DNA from: Paracoccus sulfuroxidans | Lineage (GTDB): Bacteria > Pseudomonadota > Alphaproteobacteria > Rhodobacterales > Rhodobacteraceae | Assembly (NCBI RefSeq): GCF_007830335.1 | Contig: NZ_VLKU01000013.1 | Location: forward strand, 5,001-69,000 | Length of the DNA: 64,000 nt | Reading direction: 5' to 3' | Shown: positions 27,982 through 39,161 of the stretch, in pieces | How positions within the stretch are numbered: the stretch's first letter is position 1 | Layout of the letters: each line of letters begins with the position of its first letter | Program-made: the position numbers and the translations under genes | The notes under the pieces: generated by a model | Database searches by the model: none | What the model was told of the DNA's origin: nothing | What the model saw: only the letters and a program-made list of their open reading frames with translations

Positions 27982-30042
27982 ATGAATCCCGAATTGACCG
28001 AATGGACCGGCCCGCTGGGCCTGCCGCGCTTTGACCTGATCCGTGATGAGGATTTCGGCCCCGCGCTGGACCAGACGCTGGCCATGGCCGCCGATGCGGT
28101 CGAGGCGATCGCAGCCAACAGCGCGCCGCCGGATTTCGCCAATACCGTTGCCGCGCTGGAGATGGCAGAGGAGCCGCTGAACCGCGTCTGCTCGGTCTTC
28201 TATACGCTGGCGGGCGTTGATTCGAACTCGGCCCGCGAGCAGCTTCAGCGCGAGATGGCGCCCAAGCTGGCCGCGCATGGCAGCAAGGTCAGCATGGACC
28301 CGCGGCTTTACGCGCGCGTCTCGGCGGTGATGGAGGGGGCCGAGGCCCTTTCGCCCGAGGATCGCCGCCTGACCGAGCTGACGTTGCGCGGGCTCAAACG
28401 CGCCGGGGCGGGGCTGACCGGCCCCGCGCGTGACCGCATGGCCGAGATCCGGCAGCGCCTTGCCGTCCTCAGCACCGAGTTTTCCCAGAATGTCCTGACC
28501 GATGAGCGTGATTTCGTTATGCCCATCGGGGACGATCAGCTTGGCGGCCTGCCGGACTGGCTGTTGCAGGCGATGAAGGCGGCGGCGCGCGAACGCGGGA
28601 TGCCGGGGCAGGTGGTGACGCTGAACCGCTCTCTGATCGTGCCTTTCCTTGAATATTCCAGCGACCGGGCGATGCGTCAGGCCGCCTGGGGGGCCTGGGT
28701 CGCGCGCGGCTCGGGCGAGGGCGCGGGCGGTGCCGAGACTGACAACCGCCAGATCGTGACCGAGATTCTGGGCCTTCGGCATGAGCGCGCGCAGCTTCTG
28801 GGCTATGCCGATTTTGCCGCCTACAAGCTTGAGCCCGAGATGGCGCGCAATGCGCAAAACGTGCGCGACCTGCTGATGCAGGTCTGGACGCCCGCCATTC
28901 AGCGCGCCCGCGCGGATGAGGTGAAGCTGACCACGATGCTGCATCTGGATGGCGTCAATGGCGCGCTGGAGCCCTGGGACTGGCGCTATTACGCCGAGCA
29001 GCGCCGCAAGGCCGAGCATGCCCTCGATGAGGCGGAGGTGAAGCCCTACCTCACGCTGGACGCGATGATCGGCGCGGTCTTCGACACCGCGCACCGCCTT
29101 TTCGGCCTTGAGATGCGCGAGATCTCGGCGCCCCTCTGGACGCCTGCCGTGCGGGCGTGGGAGGTGACGCGGAACGGTCGGCATATGGCGGTTTTCCTGG
29201 GAGATTACTATGCGCGGCCCTCGAAACGCTCGGGCGCGTGGTGCTCGACGCTTCAGTCGCAGCACAAGCTGGGCCAGGGGCAGCGGCCCATCGTCATCAA
29301 CGTCTGCAACTTCACGCCGCCGGAAACCGAGAGCGCGCCTGCCTATCTGTCCTGGGATGACGCGCATACGCTGTTCCATGAATTCGGCCATGCGCTGCAC
29401 AATATCCTGTCGGATGTGACCTGGCCGTCGATGTCGGGCACCTCGGTCGCGCGCGATTTCGTCGAGCTGCCCAGCCAGCTTTACGAACATTGGCTGGAGC
29501 AGCCCGAGGTGCTGGACCGCCACGCCCGCCACGCCCAGACCGGCGCGCCGCTGCCGCAGGATTTGCGTGACCGGATTCTGGCCGCAGGCAAGGCCGACAC
29601 CGGCTTTGCGACCACTGAATATCTGGAAAGCGCGCTGGTCGATCTGGCCTTCCATACCGGCACGCCGCCCGCCGATCCGATGGCGCGGCAGGCCGAGATT
29701 CTTGCCGAACTGGGCGCGCCCTCGGCCATTCCCATGCGCCACGCGACCCCGCATTTCGCCCATGTCTTTTCGGGCGACGGCTATTCTTCGGGCTATTACA
29801 GCTACATGTGGTCCGAGGTGATGGATGCCGACGCCTTCGAGGCTTTCATGGAAAAAGGCGACGCCATGGACCCGCAGACGGCGCAAAAACTTGAGGAATG
29901 GATCCTTTCGAAGGGAGATTCCGCGCCCGCAGACGATCTTTGGTTGAAATTTAGGGAACGAAAACCGGGGGTTCACGCTTTGTTGAAAGGACGCGGCCTT
30001 TTAGCCGATGATTCCGATAACAAGGGAGAACACCTGGTATGA
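27982..30042 (+). CDS. M3-family metallopeptidase (oligopeptidase A / Dcp type)
   Basis: A 686-residue cytoplasmic zinc peptidase of the M3 family (thimet oligopeptidase fold) that degrades short peptides. The HEFGH zinc motif is at residues 466-470 (LFHEFGHALHNIL), with a third ligand Glu about 25 residues on in RDFVELPSQ. The substrate-binding hinge GYSSGYYSYMWSEV is near the C-terminus. No signal peptide is present, unlike periplasmic Dcp. Its TGA overlaps the ATG of the lipoprotein gene (ATGA). Confidence 0.92.
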   Translation: MNPELTEWTGPLGLPRFDLIRDEDFGPALDQTLAMAADAVEAIAANSAPPDFANTVAALEMAEEPLNRVCSVFYTLAGVDSNSAREQLQREMAPKLAAHGSKVSMDPRLYARVSAVMEGAEALSPEDRRLTELTLRGLKRAGAGLTGPARDRMAEIRQRLAVLSTEFSQNVLTDERDFVMPIGDDQLGGLPDWLLQAMKAAARERGMPGQVVTLNRSLIVPFLEYSSDRAMRQAAWGAWVARGSGEGAGGAETDNRQIVTEILGLRHERAQLLGYADFAAYKLEPEMARNAQNVRDLLMQVWTPAIQRARADEVKLTTMLHLDGVNGALEPWDWRYYAEQRRKAEHALDEAEVKPYLTLDAMIGAVFDTAHRLFGLEMREISAPLWTPAVRAWEVTRNGRHMAVFLGDYYARPSKRSGAWCSTLQSQHKLGQGQRPIVINVCNFTPPETESAPAYLSWDDAHTLFHEFGHALHNILSDVTWPSMSGTSVARDFVELPSQLYEHWLEQPEVLDRHARHAQTGAPLPQDLRDRILAAGKADTGFATTEYLESALVDLAFHTGTPPADPMARQAEILAELGAPSAIPMRHATPHFAHVFSGDGYSSGYYSYMWSEVMDADAFEAFMEKGDAMDPQTAQKLEEWILSKGDSAPADDLWLKFRERKPGVHALLKGRGLLADDSDNKGEHLV

Positions 30043-30464
30043 AGCTGAACAAATCCTATCTGGCCATTGCCGCCGTCGTGGGTCTTGCCGGTCTTGCCGC
30101 CTGCGACAAGACGGCCCCCGCCGTTCCCGAGCCGACTCCGGGGCCGATTGCCTCGTCCAGCTCGCTCAACGGGACCTATAACCTCCTGGAATCGCAGTGT
30201 GACAACCCGACCAGCGACAAGAGCCTGGTGATTGATGGCAACAAGTTCATCTTCCCCGGCTCGACCTGCACGGTCGCCTCGACCTCCAGCAAGGTGAACC
30301 AGACCGAGGTGACGCTGTCCTGCGATCAGGGCGGGAACCGGGTCGTGCTGCTGCAATCGCGCGAAAAGCTGCTGCGTCTGACCGAACAGACGACCACGCT
30401 GAACTATTTCCAGTGCAGCAAGGCGCAGGCCAGCACCGACTCTTTGGTCGGGCAAACGCTCTGA
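30039..30464 (+). CDS. small lipoprotein of unknown function
   Basis: A 141-residue exported lipoprotein. The lipobox GLAAC places the acylated Cys at residue 22. The mature protein begins with a Pro/Thr-rich linker (APAVPEPTPGP), then a beta-rich domain with four further cysteines, possibly two disulfides. It is translationally coupled to the M3 peptidase gene upstream and ends before a strong hairpin. The family is not recognised. Confidence 0.75.
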   Translation: MKLNKSYLAIAAVVGLAGLAACDKTAPAVPEPTPGPIASSSSLNGTYNLLESQCDNPTSDKSLVIDGNKFIFPGSTCTVASTSSKVNQTEVTLSCDQGGNRVVLLQSREKLLRLTEQTTTLNYFQCSKAQASTDSLVGQTL

Positions 30465-30480
30465 CAGGGTGATGCGAACC

Positions 30481-30513
30481 GCGTCCGGAGGGCCATTGCG
30501 GCCCCTCGGACGC
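30481..30513. terminator. bidirectional terminator-like hairpin
   Basis: GCGTCCGGAGGGCC (30481-30494) pairs with 30500-30513, with one two-base mismatch and a 5-base loop. It lies between the convergent lipoprotein and SH3-protein genes. A T-run is lacking, so it may act mainly as a 3' stabiliser. Confidence 0.5.
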
Positions 30514-30521
30514 AAATGCGC

Positions 30522-31127
30522 CTAGTCGCGGACCTCGCCGGGGTCGACGCCCCAGATGGCGGTTTTCGGCACCCAACCCTTTTCGCCGCCGCCCGAGATC
30601 CGGCACCAGTCCGGCGTGCATTCATTCAGCCGCACGATGGCACCCGCCTCGGCGCGGGCCATGACATTGGCATGCTCCTCAGGGCGGTTCAGAACCTCGG
30701 TCATATCCTTCAGGATGATCGCGGTGCGCACGCCCGACAGCAGCGAATAATGCACCCAGCCGCCGAACCCGTCCTGATCCTCGACCCGGCGCCATTGCCC
30801 GAATTCGGCAACAACGCGCAAGGGCAGGCCGGAATGGCGAAACACCCAGTCGATGCGATGCGAGAGGCTGGGGCCACGGCGGGCGTTGCCCTCGCTGCCC
30901 TTGAGGCTGACATAGCGCGGCACCGGAAGGTTGGTCACGACGCCCCGGCCCGGATCGCGTGGCTCGGCCTGATGGCGGCTGATCTCGGCATCGGCCGAGA
31001 CTTCGGGGGCGGCTGCACCCTCTGCCGTCGCCGTGGCTTCCTCGGCCTGAGCCAGTGCCGCCTCGGCCTGAAATTGAAGCCCGCTCGCCAGCAAAGCCGC
31101 GCACAGCCACGCCCGTAGTTGCATCAT
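30522..31127 (-). CDS. exported bacterial SH3-domain protein
   Basis: A 201-residue protein with a signal peptide (LLASGLQFQAEAALA, cleavage near 27) and an Ala/Glu-rich linker. Two SH3-like modules follow (about 68-130: VTNLPVPRYVSLKGSEGNARRGPS...GGWVHYSLL; and about 140-195, ending GEKGWVPKTAIWGV). Such bacterial SH3 proteins are periplasmic and usually bind peptidoglycan or proteins. The product is uncharacterised. It is divergent from the hydroxyacid dehydrogenase gene. Confidence 0.8.
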   Translation of the reverse strand: MMQLRAWLCAALLASGLQFQAEAALAQAEEATATAEGAAAPEVSADAEISRHQAEPRDPGRGVVTNLPVPRYVSLKGSEGNARRGPSLSHRIDWVFRHSGLPLRVVAEFGQWRRVEDQDGFGGWVHYSLLSGVRTAIILKDMTEVLNRPEEHANVMARAEAGAIVRLNECTPDWCRISGGGEKGWVPKTAIWGVDPGEVRD

Positions 31128-31217
31128 ATGCCTGTCCTGCCTTTCGGGGTCTTGTGCACGCCCCGCAACGCGGGCACTTTGCCAAAAAGCGCCCGGCTTT
31201 GGAAGAGAGGACCGATC

Positions 31218-32228
31218 ATGACTGCATCACATGCCGAAGATCAAAAGCGTGCGCGCCTGAAGGTTACGGTGACCCGTCGCCTGCCCGAGGTGGTCGAAAC
31301 CCGCATGTCGGAACTGTTCGACGTGCATCTGCGCCATGACGATACGAAGATGACGCGGGATGAACTGGTCGCGGCCATGCGGTCCTCGGACATTCTGGTG
31401 CCGACGGTGACCGATACCATCGACGCGAACATGCTGGCGCAGGCGGGCGAGCGGCTGAAGCTGATCGCAAGCTATGGCGCGGGCGTCGACCATATCGACG
31501 TGCATTCGGCGCGTCAGCGGGGCGTGCTGGTCTCGAACACGCCGGGTGTCGTGACTGAGGATACGGCGGACATGACGATTGCGCTGATTCTGGCCGTGAC
31601 GCGCCGCATTCCCGAAGGCATTGCCGAAATGCAGGCCGGGCGCTGGAAGGGCTGGGCGCCGACCTCGCATCTGGGCGGCCGCGTCGGTGGTCGTCGGCTG
31701 GGCATTCTGGGCATGGGCCGGATCGGGCAGGCGGTCGCGCGGCGGGCGAATGTCTTTGGCATGCAGGTGCATTACCACAACCGCCGCCGTCTGCGCCCCG
31801 AGATCGAGGCGGAACTGCAGGCGACCTATTGGGAAAGCCTTGATCAGATGGTCAGCCGCATGGACATCATCTCGATCAACGCGCCGCATACGCCCTCGAC
31901 GTTCCATCTGATGAACGCGCGTCGGCTGAAGCTGATGAAGCCCTCGGGGGTGATCGTGAACACCTCGCGCGGTGAGGTCATCGACGAAAACGCGCTCACT
32001 CGCATGCTGCGCTCGGGCGAGATCGCGGGCGCGGGGCTGGACGTCTTCGAGCATGGGCATGAGATCAACCCCCGCCTGCGCGAACTGCCGAATGTGGTCC
32101 TGCTGCCGCATATGGGCTCGGCCACCATCGAGGGGCGGGTCGAGATGGGCGAGAAGGTCATCATCAACATCAAGACCTTCGCCGACGGCCACCGGCCGCC
32201 GGATCTGGTCGTGCCGGGACTGCTGTAA
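31218..32228 (+). CDS. D-2-hydroxyacid dehydrogenase (glyoxylate reductase type)
   Basis: A 336-residue NAD(P)-dependent enzyme. The cofactor motif LGILGMGRIGQAVARR (about 161-176) and the catalytic Arg (INAPHTPST, then NTSRGEVIDE), Glu, and His in LLPHMGSAT are present. It reduces a 2-keto acid such as glyoxylate or hydroxypyruvate. The ATG at 31218 has AGAGGA upstream. It ends in a terminator. The exact substrate is not known. Confidence 0.88.
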   Translation: MTASHAEDQKRARLKVTVTRRLPEVVETRMSELFDVHLRHDDTKMTRDELVAAMRSSDILVPTVTDTIDANMLAQAGERLKLIASYGAGVDHIDVHSARQRGVLVSNTPGVVTEDTADMTIALILAVTRRIPEGIAEMQAGRWKGWAPTSHLGGRVGGRRLGILGMGRIGQAVARRANVFGMQVHYHNRRRLRPEIEAELQATYWESLDQMVSRMDIISINAPHTPSTFHLMNARRLKLMKPSGVIVNTSRGEVIDENALTRMLRSGEIAGAGLDVFEHGHEINPRLRELPNVVLLPHMGSATIEGRVEMGEKVIINIKTFADGHRPPDLVVPGLL

Positions 32229-32230
32229 GG

Positions 32231-32255
32231 AAAGGGGGCCGCGGGCCCCCTTTTT
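32231..32255 (+). terminator. rho-independent terminator after the hydroxyacid dehydrogenase gene
   Basis: A stem of GGGGGCC (32234-32240) and GGCCCCC (32244-32250) around GCG, flanked by AAA and TTTTT. It is a strong terminator and works on both strands, as the minus-strand membrane protein gene ends just beyond it. Confidence 0.9.
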
Positions 32256-32258
32256 CAT

Positions 32259-32843
32259 TCAGGCCCGTGCCGGAACTGCGGCGGCTGAACGCGCCTCGGC
32301 CCCCGCGATCAGGCCGATGCCCCAAAGGATCAGCCCCGCAGCGACCGCCAGCCCGCCTGCGTTCACCAGTTGCGGCGGCATCAGCGGCGGCAGGGAAACC
32401 GGGATTGCCCCCAAAGCATAAAGCACCGCGCCAAGCGCATTCCGTCGATCCGAGCGCAGGGCCACAGGCAGCAGGCACAGTGCCGAGGCCAGGAAGGTCA
32501 GGCCGATCACCAGAAGCTCGGGCCGGATGGCGGTCAGGATCTGCATCCGCGTATCGGGCGGAAGGTCCGGAAACAGGCGGTTGTTGAGGAAGGTGACGAT
32601 GACCAGCCCCGCCAGCCCCAACATGCCAAGGACCAGTGCCCCAAGTGCCAGCCCGTCGCGCGGGCCGGTTTTCAGCGACAGCCAGAACCCCGGAAAGCCC
32701 AGCAGTCCCAGCAGCGGGACCAGCGCCCCAAGGCCGGGGCTGGACGCGGGCAGGTAAGCGTCCAGCGCTGTGTCGATGGCATAGGCCGCGCCCGAAAGGA
32801 TCAGCGCCGTGCCAGAGATCTTGAAAAACCAGTTGGAAACCAT
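32259..32843 (-). CDS. hypothetical integral membrane protein
   Basis: A 194-residue protein with about six hydrophobic segments (7-25, 37-55, 66-87, 107-128, 136-152, 162-180). It is small and has no recognisable active-site motif. It is divergent from a PadR regulator, with a 24-bp palindrome between them, which suggests it is the regulated target, possibly a stress-responsive or transport-associated protein. Function unknown. Confidence 0.75.
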   Translation of the reverse strand: MVSNWFFKISGTALILSGAAYAIDTALDAYLPASSPGLGALVPLLGLLGFPGFWLSLKTGPRDGLALGALVLGMLGLAGLVIVTFLNNRLFPDLPPDTRMQILTAIRPELLVIGLTFLASALCLLPVALRSDRRNALGAVLYALGAIPVSLPPLMPPQLVNAGGLAVAAGLILWGIGLIAGAEARSAAAVPARA

Positions 32844-32879
32844 GTTAGAACCCTGAAATATGTTGACGATGCAAATATA

Positions 32880-32903
32880 GGACGAGTCATATATGACTTG
32901 TCC
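32880..32903. promoter_or_regulatory. 24-bp imperfect palindrome, candidate PadR operator
   Basis: The site begins GGACGAGTCATATATGACT and is its own inverse except for one pair. Its centre AGTCATATATGACT is a perfect 14-bp palindrome. It lies in the 77-bp gap between the divergent membrane protein and PadR genes, close to both starts. This is the right place and form for an autoregulatory PadR operator; binding is inferred. Confidence 0.65.
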
Positions 32904-32920
32904 AGTAAATTCGAGGTGTC

Positions 32921-33466
32921 ATGTCGCTGAGTTTCGCCATTCTGGGTCTGCTGACCTTCCAGCCCATGTCGGGTTACACGTTGAAATCGCGCTATTTCGA
33001 TCGCTCGATTGCGCATTTCTGGCCCGCCGATCAGGCGCAGATCTATCGTACGCTGCAACAGCTGGAGGCGGGCGGAGCGGTCGAAAGTGAGGTCGTCGAC
33101 AACTCGGGTCGGCCGAACAGCAAGCTTTACGCGATCACCTCTGCGGGGCGGGAATCACTTGAAGGATGGCTGGCCGCCACCCACAAGATCGCCCCGCTGC
33201 GGGATGCCTTTCTGGTCCAGCTTTACTTCGGGCGGCTTCTGTCGCGCGATCAGATGCTGGTGGTTCTGCAGGGTCGCCGCGCGGAACATGCCCGCCAGCT
33301 GGACTATTTCCGCAAGCTTCAACTGCCTGAACCCGACAGCGACCAGATGCGCAGGCAGCTTCTGTTCGGAGAGATGACGCTGGATTTCGCCCGCCGGAAT
33401 GAGGCGATGATGCTGGACTGGCTCGACGCCTGCATCGCGACGGTGGCGGCGCTTTCCGACGATTGA
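32921..33466 (+). CDS. PadR-family transcription regulator
   Basis: A 181-residue PadR protein. The N-terminal winged helix (about 1-85) includes SLSFAILGLLTFQPMSGYTLKSRYFDRS and QIYRTLQQLEAGGAVESEVV. The C-terminal part (90-180) is a Vir_reg-type helical dimerisation domain. PadR proteins are mostly repressors released by small toxic molecules. GAGGTG precedes the ATG. The divergent membrane protein gene and the palindrome between them suggest local control of that gene and itself. Confidence 0.9.
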   Translation: MSLSFAILGLLTFQPMSGYTLKSRYFDRSIAHFWPADQAQIYRTLQQLEAGGAVESEVVDNSGRPNSKLYAITSAGRESLEGWLAATHKIAPLRDAFLVQLYFGRLLSRDQMLVVLQGRRAEHARQLDYFRKLQLPEPDSDQMRRQLLFGEMTLDFARRNEAMMLDWLDACIATVAALSDD

Positions 33467-33505
33467 TTTGCGTCGTTTTTCATCCATGTCGCTTTTTGCT
33501 TCTCA

Positions 33506-33530
33506 AATGTCGCGGCCACCGTGCGACATT
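33506..33530. promoter_or_regulatory. inverted repeat upstream of the dimethylglycine dehydrogenase-like gene
   Basis: AATGTCGC (33506-33513) and GCGACATT (33523-33530) are exact inverses around a 9-base spacer, 48 bp before the ATG at 33578. Possibly an operator; the regulator is unknown. Confidence 0.4.
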
Positions 33531-33577
33531 GAAAAGGGCGCGTCAGTATGGGCCGCAAGCCAATCACGGAGAGCCCA

Positions 33578-36067
33578 ATGAAAACCCATGTCAAAGCCCT
33601 GATCGTCGGAGGAGGAGCCGTCGGCTGCGGCATCGCGCTGCATCTGGCGCGCGCGGGATGGGACACGATGCTGGTCGAGCGCGATGAGCTGACTGCGGGC
33701 TCGACCTGGCATGCGGCGGGCCTTCTGCCACTGTTCAACATGGGCTATGCGACCGGCCATATCCACGACTATTCGGTCAAGCTTTACGCGGGGCTTGAGG
33801 CGGAAACGGGCCTGAACGCGGGCTTTACCCGCTGCGGCAACCTGCGCATGGCGCAGACCGACGCGCGCATGGACGAATACATGCTGTATTCGACCACGGC
33901 CGAGACCATCGGGATCGAGCATGAATTCCTGACCCCCGCCCAGATCAAGGAGCGCTGGCCGCTGGTCCGGACCGAGGATCTGAAGGGCGCGCTGTTCCAC
34001 CCGACCGATGGCTATATCAACCCCGCCGATGTGACGCAGGCCATGGCCCGCGCGGCCCGGCTGGCCGGGGCCACCATCGAGCGGAAGATCCAGGTCAACG
34101 GCTATCGCTGGACCGGCTCGGAGTGGATCGTCTCCTGCGACCGCATGGTCGAGAAGGGCGGCAACCTGATCGCCGCGAATGAGCCCTTCGAGATCCATGC
34201 CGAACATGTGGTGACCGCGACCGGCAACCACGCGCAGCGCACGGCGCGGCTTCTGGGCATCAAGATCCCGGCGATCCCGGTCGAGCACCAGTATATCGTG
34301 ACCGAACCCGACCCCGCGCTGGTCAAATGGCGCGCCGAGGGCAACCCCGAGCATCCCGTGCTGCGCGACGCCGATGCGAAATGGTACGTCCGTGAGGAAC
34401 GCGGTGGCTGGATCCTTGGCCCCTATGAGCGCAATGCGCCTGCGCGCTTCCTCTATGATGTGCCCGAGACCTTCCGCGCCGACCTCTTCCCGCTGGATCT
34501 GGAGCGGATCGAGGAAGAATACATGTCGATGATCCACCGGATTCCGACCTCGGAAACGGTGGGGCTGAAGGACGATTTCAACGGCCCGATCTGCTATACG
34601 CCAGACGGCAACCCGCTGGTCGGCCCGGCTCCGGGTCTGCGCAACATGTGGCTGGCCGAAGGCTTCAGCTTCGGCATCACCGCCGCAGGCGGCGTCGGCC
34701 ACTACCTTGCCCAGATCATGACGCAGGGCGAGGCCGAGATCGACATGGCAAGCCTTGATCCCCGCCGCTTCGGCCGCTGGATGACCACCGAATATGCGGT
34801 CAAGAAGAACGAGGAAAGCTATGAGCATGTCTTCGTCCTGCACCACCCCGATGAGGAACGGGAAGCCGCGCGTCCGCTGCGCACCGCCCCCGCCTATGAC
34901 CGTCAGGCCGCTGCAGGGGCGCAGTTCGGGCAGGTGAACGGCTGGGAGCGGCCGAACTATTACGCGCCGCAGGGCTTTGACGATCACGCGGCCCGCAGCT
35001 TCCGTCGCGGTGGCTGGTGGCAATTCGTGCAGGACGAGGCCAAGGCCATCCGCGAGACGGCGGGTCTGATCGACGCCTCGGCCTTCGCCAAGCACCGGGT
35101 CTATGGGGCAGGGGCCACGGCCTTTGTCGACTGGTTGACGACGAACAAGCTGCCGAAGGTTGGGCGCATCAACCTGACCTATGCGCTGACCGAGACCGGG
35201 ACGACGCATACCGAATACACCGTCGTCCGGATTGCCGAGGACGACTATTACCTGATCTCGGCCGGTGCCTGGGCGGACTACGACGGCGACAATCTGACGA
35301 AGCTGGCCGAGGACAAGGCCGGTGATTTCGGCCCGATCATCGTGCAGGACATCACCACGCAATGGGGCGTCTATGCCATCGCTGGTCCGAATTCGCGCGC
35401 CATCCTGAATGAGATCGTGCGCGACGCCGATCCCGCGACGGTGCTGGGCAACAAGCGATTCCCCTGGCTCTCGATGCGCAATATCGAGCTGGGCATGGTC
35501 CCGGTCCGCGCCATTCGTGTGGCCTATACCGGCGAGCTGGGCTGGGAGCTGCATTATCCCATCGAATTCGGCCGTCACCTCTGGGACCTGCTGGTCAAGG
35601 CGGGTGAGAAGCACGGGCTGAAGCTGGTCGGCGCGCGAGCGCAGAACTGGCTGCGGCAGGAGAAATCCTATCGCGCCTTCGGCACCGAACTGGGCCGCGA
35701 CGCCACGCCGCTGGAGGCCGGGCTGGACCGCTTCGTCGATCTGGGGAAAGACTTCCGCGGCAAGGCGGCGATGGAGGCCAAGGGTATCCGTTCGAAATGC
35801 GTGACGCTGCTGATCGACGGGCCTGAGGACGCCGATCCCTGGGGGCGCGAGGCGCTGTATCTGGATGGGGTCAAGGTCGGTCGCCTGACCTCGGGCGGCT
35901 ATTCGGTGGCCTTCGGGAAATCCATCGGCATGGGCTATGTCCGCCCCGATCTGGCGGTCGAGGGCACGCGGCTGAAGGTTCGCATGATGCGCGAGCTTTA
36001 TGACGCCGTCATCACTGAGGACAGCCCCTATGACGCCGAAAACAAGGTGATCCGCATCGACGGCTGA
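33578..36067 (+). CDS. dimethylglycine/sarcosine dehydrogenase-like FAD enzyme
   Basis: An 829-residue two-part enzyme. Residues 1-390 form a DAO-type FAD oxidoreductase (GGGAVGCGIALHLARAGW near residue 9, STWHAAGLLP). Residues about 420-829 are GcvT-like, binding tetrahydrofolate (ETAGLIDASAFAKHRV, YTGELGWELHYP, YSVAFGKSIGMGYV). Such fusions demethylate dimethylglycine or sarcosine in betaine breakdown, moving the methyl group to folate. The ATG at 33578 has GGAGAG upstream. It stands alone; no betaine transporter or folate gene adjoins it. Confidence 0.85.
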   Translation: MKTHVKALIVGGGAVGCGIALHLARAGWDTMLVERDELTAGSTWHAAGLLPLFNMGYATGHIHDYSVKLYAGLEAETGLNAGFTRCGNLRMAQTDARMDEYMLYSTTAETIGIEHEFLTPAQIKERWPLVRTEDLKGALFHPTDGYINPADVTQAMARAARLAGATIERKIQVNGYRWTGSEWIVSCDRMVEKGGNLIAANEPFEIHAEHVVTATGNHAQRTARLLGIKIPAIPVEHQYIVTEPDPALVKWRAEGNPEHPVLRDADAKWYVREERGGWILGPYERNAPARFLYDVPETFRADLFPLDLERIEEEYMSMIHRIPTSETVGLKDDFNGPICYTPDGNPLVGPAPGLRNMWLAEGFSFGITAAGGVGHYLAQIMTQGEAEIDMASLDPRRFGRWMTTEYAVKKNEESYEHVFVLHHPDEEREAARPLRTAPAYDRQAAAGAQFGQVNGWERPNYYAPQGFDDHAARSFRRGGWWQFVQDEAKAIRETAGLIDASAFAKHRVYGAGATAFVDWLTTNKLPKVGRINLTYALTETGTTHTEYTVVRIAEDDYYLISAGAWADYDGDNLTKLAEDKAGDFGPIIVQDITTQWGVYAIAGPNSRAILNEIVRDADPATVLGNKRFPWLSMRNIELGMVPVRAIRVAYTGELGWELHYPIEFGRHLWDLLVKAGEKHGLKLVGARAQNWLRQEKSYRAFGTELGRDATPLEAGLDRFVDLGKDFRGKAAMEAKGIRSKCVTLLIDGPEDADPWGREALYLDGVKVGRLTSGGYSVAFGKSIGMGYVRPDLAVEGTRLKVRMMRELYDAVITEDSPYDAENKVIRIDG

Positions 36068-36089
36068 TCGCCTCGATAGCAGAATAAAG

Positions 36090-36117
36090 AAAAGCCCGGC
36101 CAAGTGCCGGGCTTTTT
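36090..36117. terminator. bidirectional terminator between the convergent FAD enzyme and DUF2244 genes
   Basis: AAAGCCCGGC (36091-36100) pairs exactly with GCCGGGCTTT (36106-36115), followed by TT on the plus strand and AAAAG/CTTTT symmetry on the minus. It is a classical bidirectional terminator 24 bp after the plus-strand stop. Confidence 0.9.
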
Positions 36118-36127
36118 CATGGCTGTG

Positions 36128-36625
36128 TCAATGCAGCTTCGCCAGACGGCGGGTCAGGTCATCGCGCAGCGCGATGCGTTCCTCGGGTGACAGGAAGGCG
36201 CCCAGCTCGACCTCGCGCTGGCCATCGGTCAGCACCAGATAGCTTTCGACAGGCCCGTCGCTGCGCAGGGATGAGCGGAGCCAATAGGGATTCGCCTCCC
36301 ATATGCGGTCCTTGCGGCCCGGATCGTGGCGCGTCAGGTGCAGCCGTTCGCGGTCCAGAAGCAGGGTCTCATGCGTGGTGCCGCTGCGATAGCTGCGCTG
36401 GATCGCGTGCCACAGCGCCCAGACAACCAGCGCAGCGAAGGGCAGAAGCCCCCACATCACGCTGGAGCCCACGACCGCCAGCAGGGGCAGGGCGAGCCCG
36501 CCCGCCGTCAGCCCGATGACCCAGACGAAGCCCGCGCGGGGCAGCGAGCGGTACGGCCAGACCTCCAGCCGAAATGAAGCGGCCCCGGAATCATCCGGGG
36601 CCGTATCGAACCATTGATATGGCAT
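36128..36625 (-). CDS. DUF2244 membrane protein
   Basis: A 165-residue protein with two central hydrophobic segments (about 32-52 and 55-75) and a C-terminal cytoplasmic domain. It matches the DUF2244 pattern seen beside cytochrome oxidase genes in alphaproteobacteria (ETLLLDRERLHLTRHDP, EVELGAFLSPEER). The start MPYQWFDT (36625) lies one base after the ctaD stop, suggesting coupling. A role in oxidase assembly is plausible but unproven. Confidence 0.8.
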   Translation of the reverse strand: MPYQWFDTAPDDSGAASFRLEVWPYRSLPRAGFVWVIGLTAGGLALPLLAVVGSSVMWGLLPFAALVVWALWHAIQRSYRSGTTHETLLLDRERLHLTRHDPGRKDRIWEANPYWLRSSLRSDGPVESYLVLTDGQREVELGAFLSPEERIALRDDLTRRLAKLH

Positions 36626-36626
36626 C

Positions 36627-39016
<2,390 letters not shown>

Positions 39017-39161
39017 GGCGTTTCCTTTAGGAATTTTTGGTTTCGAATCGTCTGAGGAGCGTACTCCCTGCAGGTTGGCTTTAGCACCGCCTGCGGGCTC
39101 ACAATATAGCAAATGTTGAAGACTGCGACGTAGGGTTACCCTTGGGCGGTGGCCGGGCAGG

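Noticed and set aside
33503-36103. An 866-codon open frame on the minus strand across the dimethylglycine dehydrogenase-like gene
   Set aside because: It is antisense to a clear FAD/GcvT protein and has no family features. Likewise the long frames antisense to the M3 peptidase, ctaD and uxuB.
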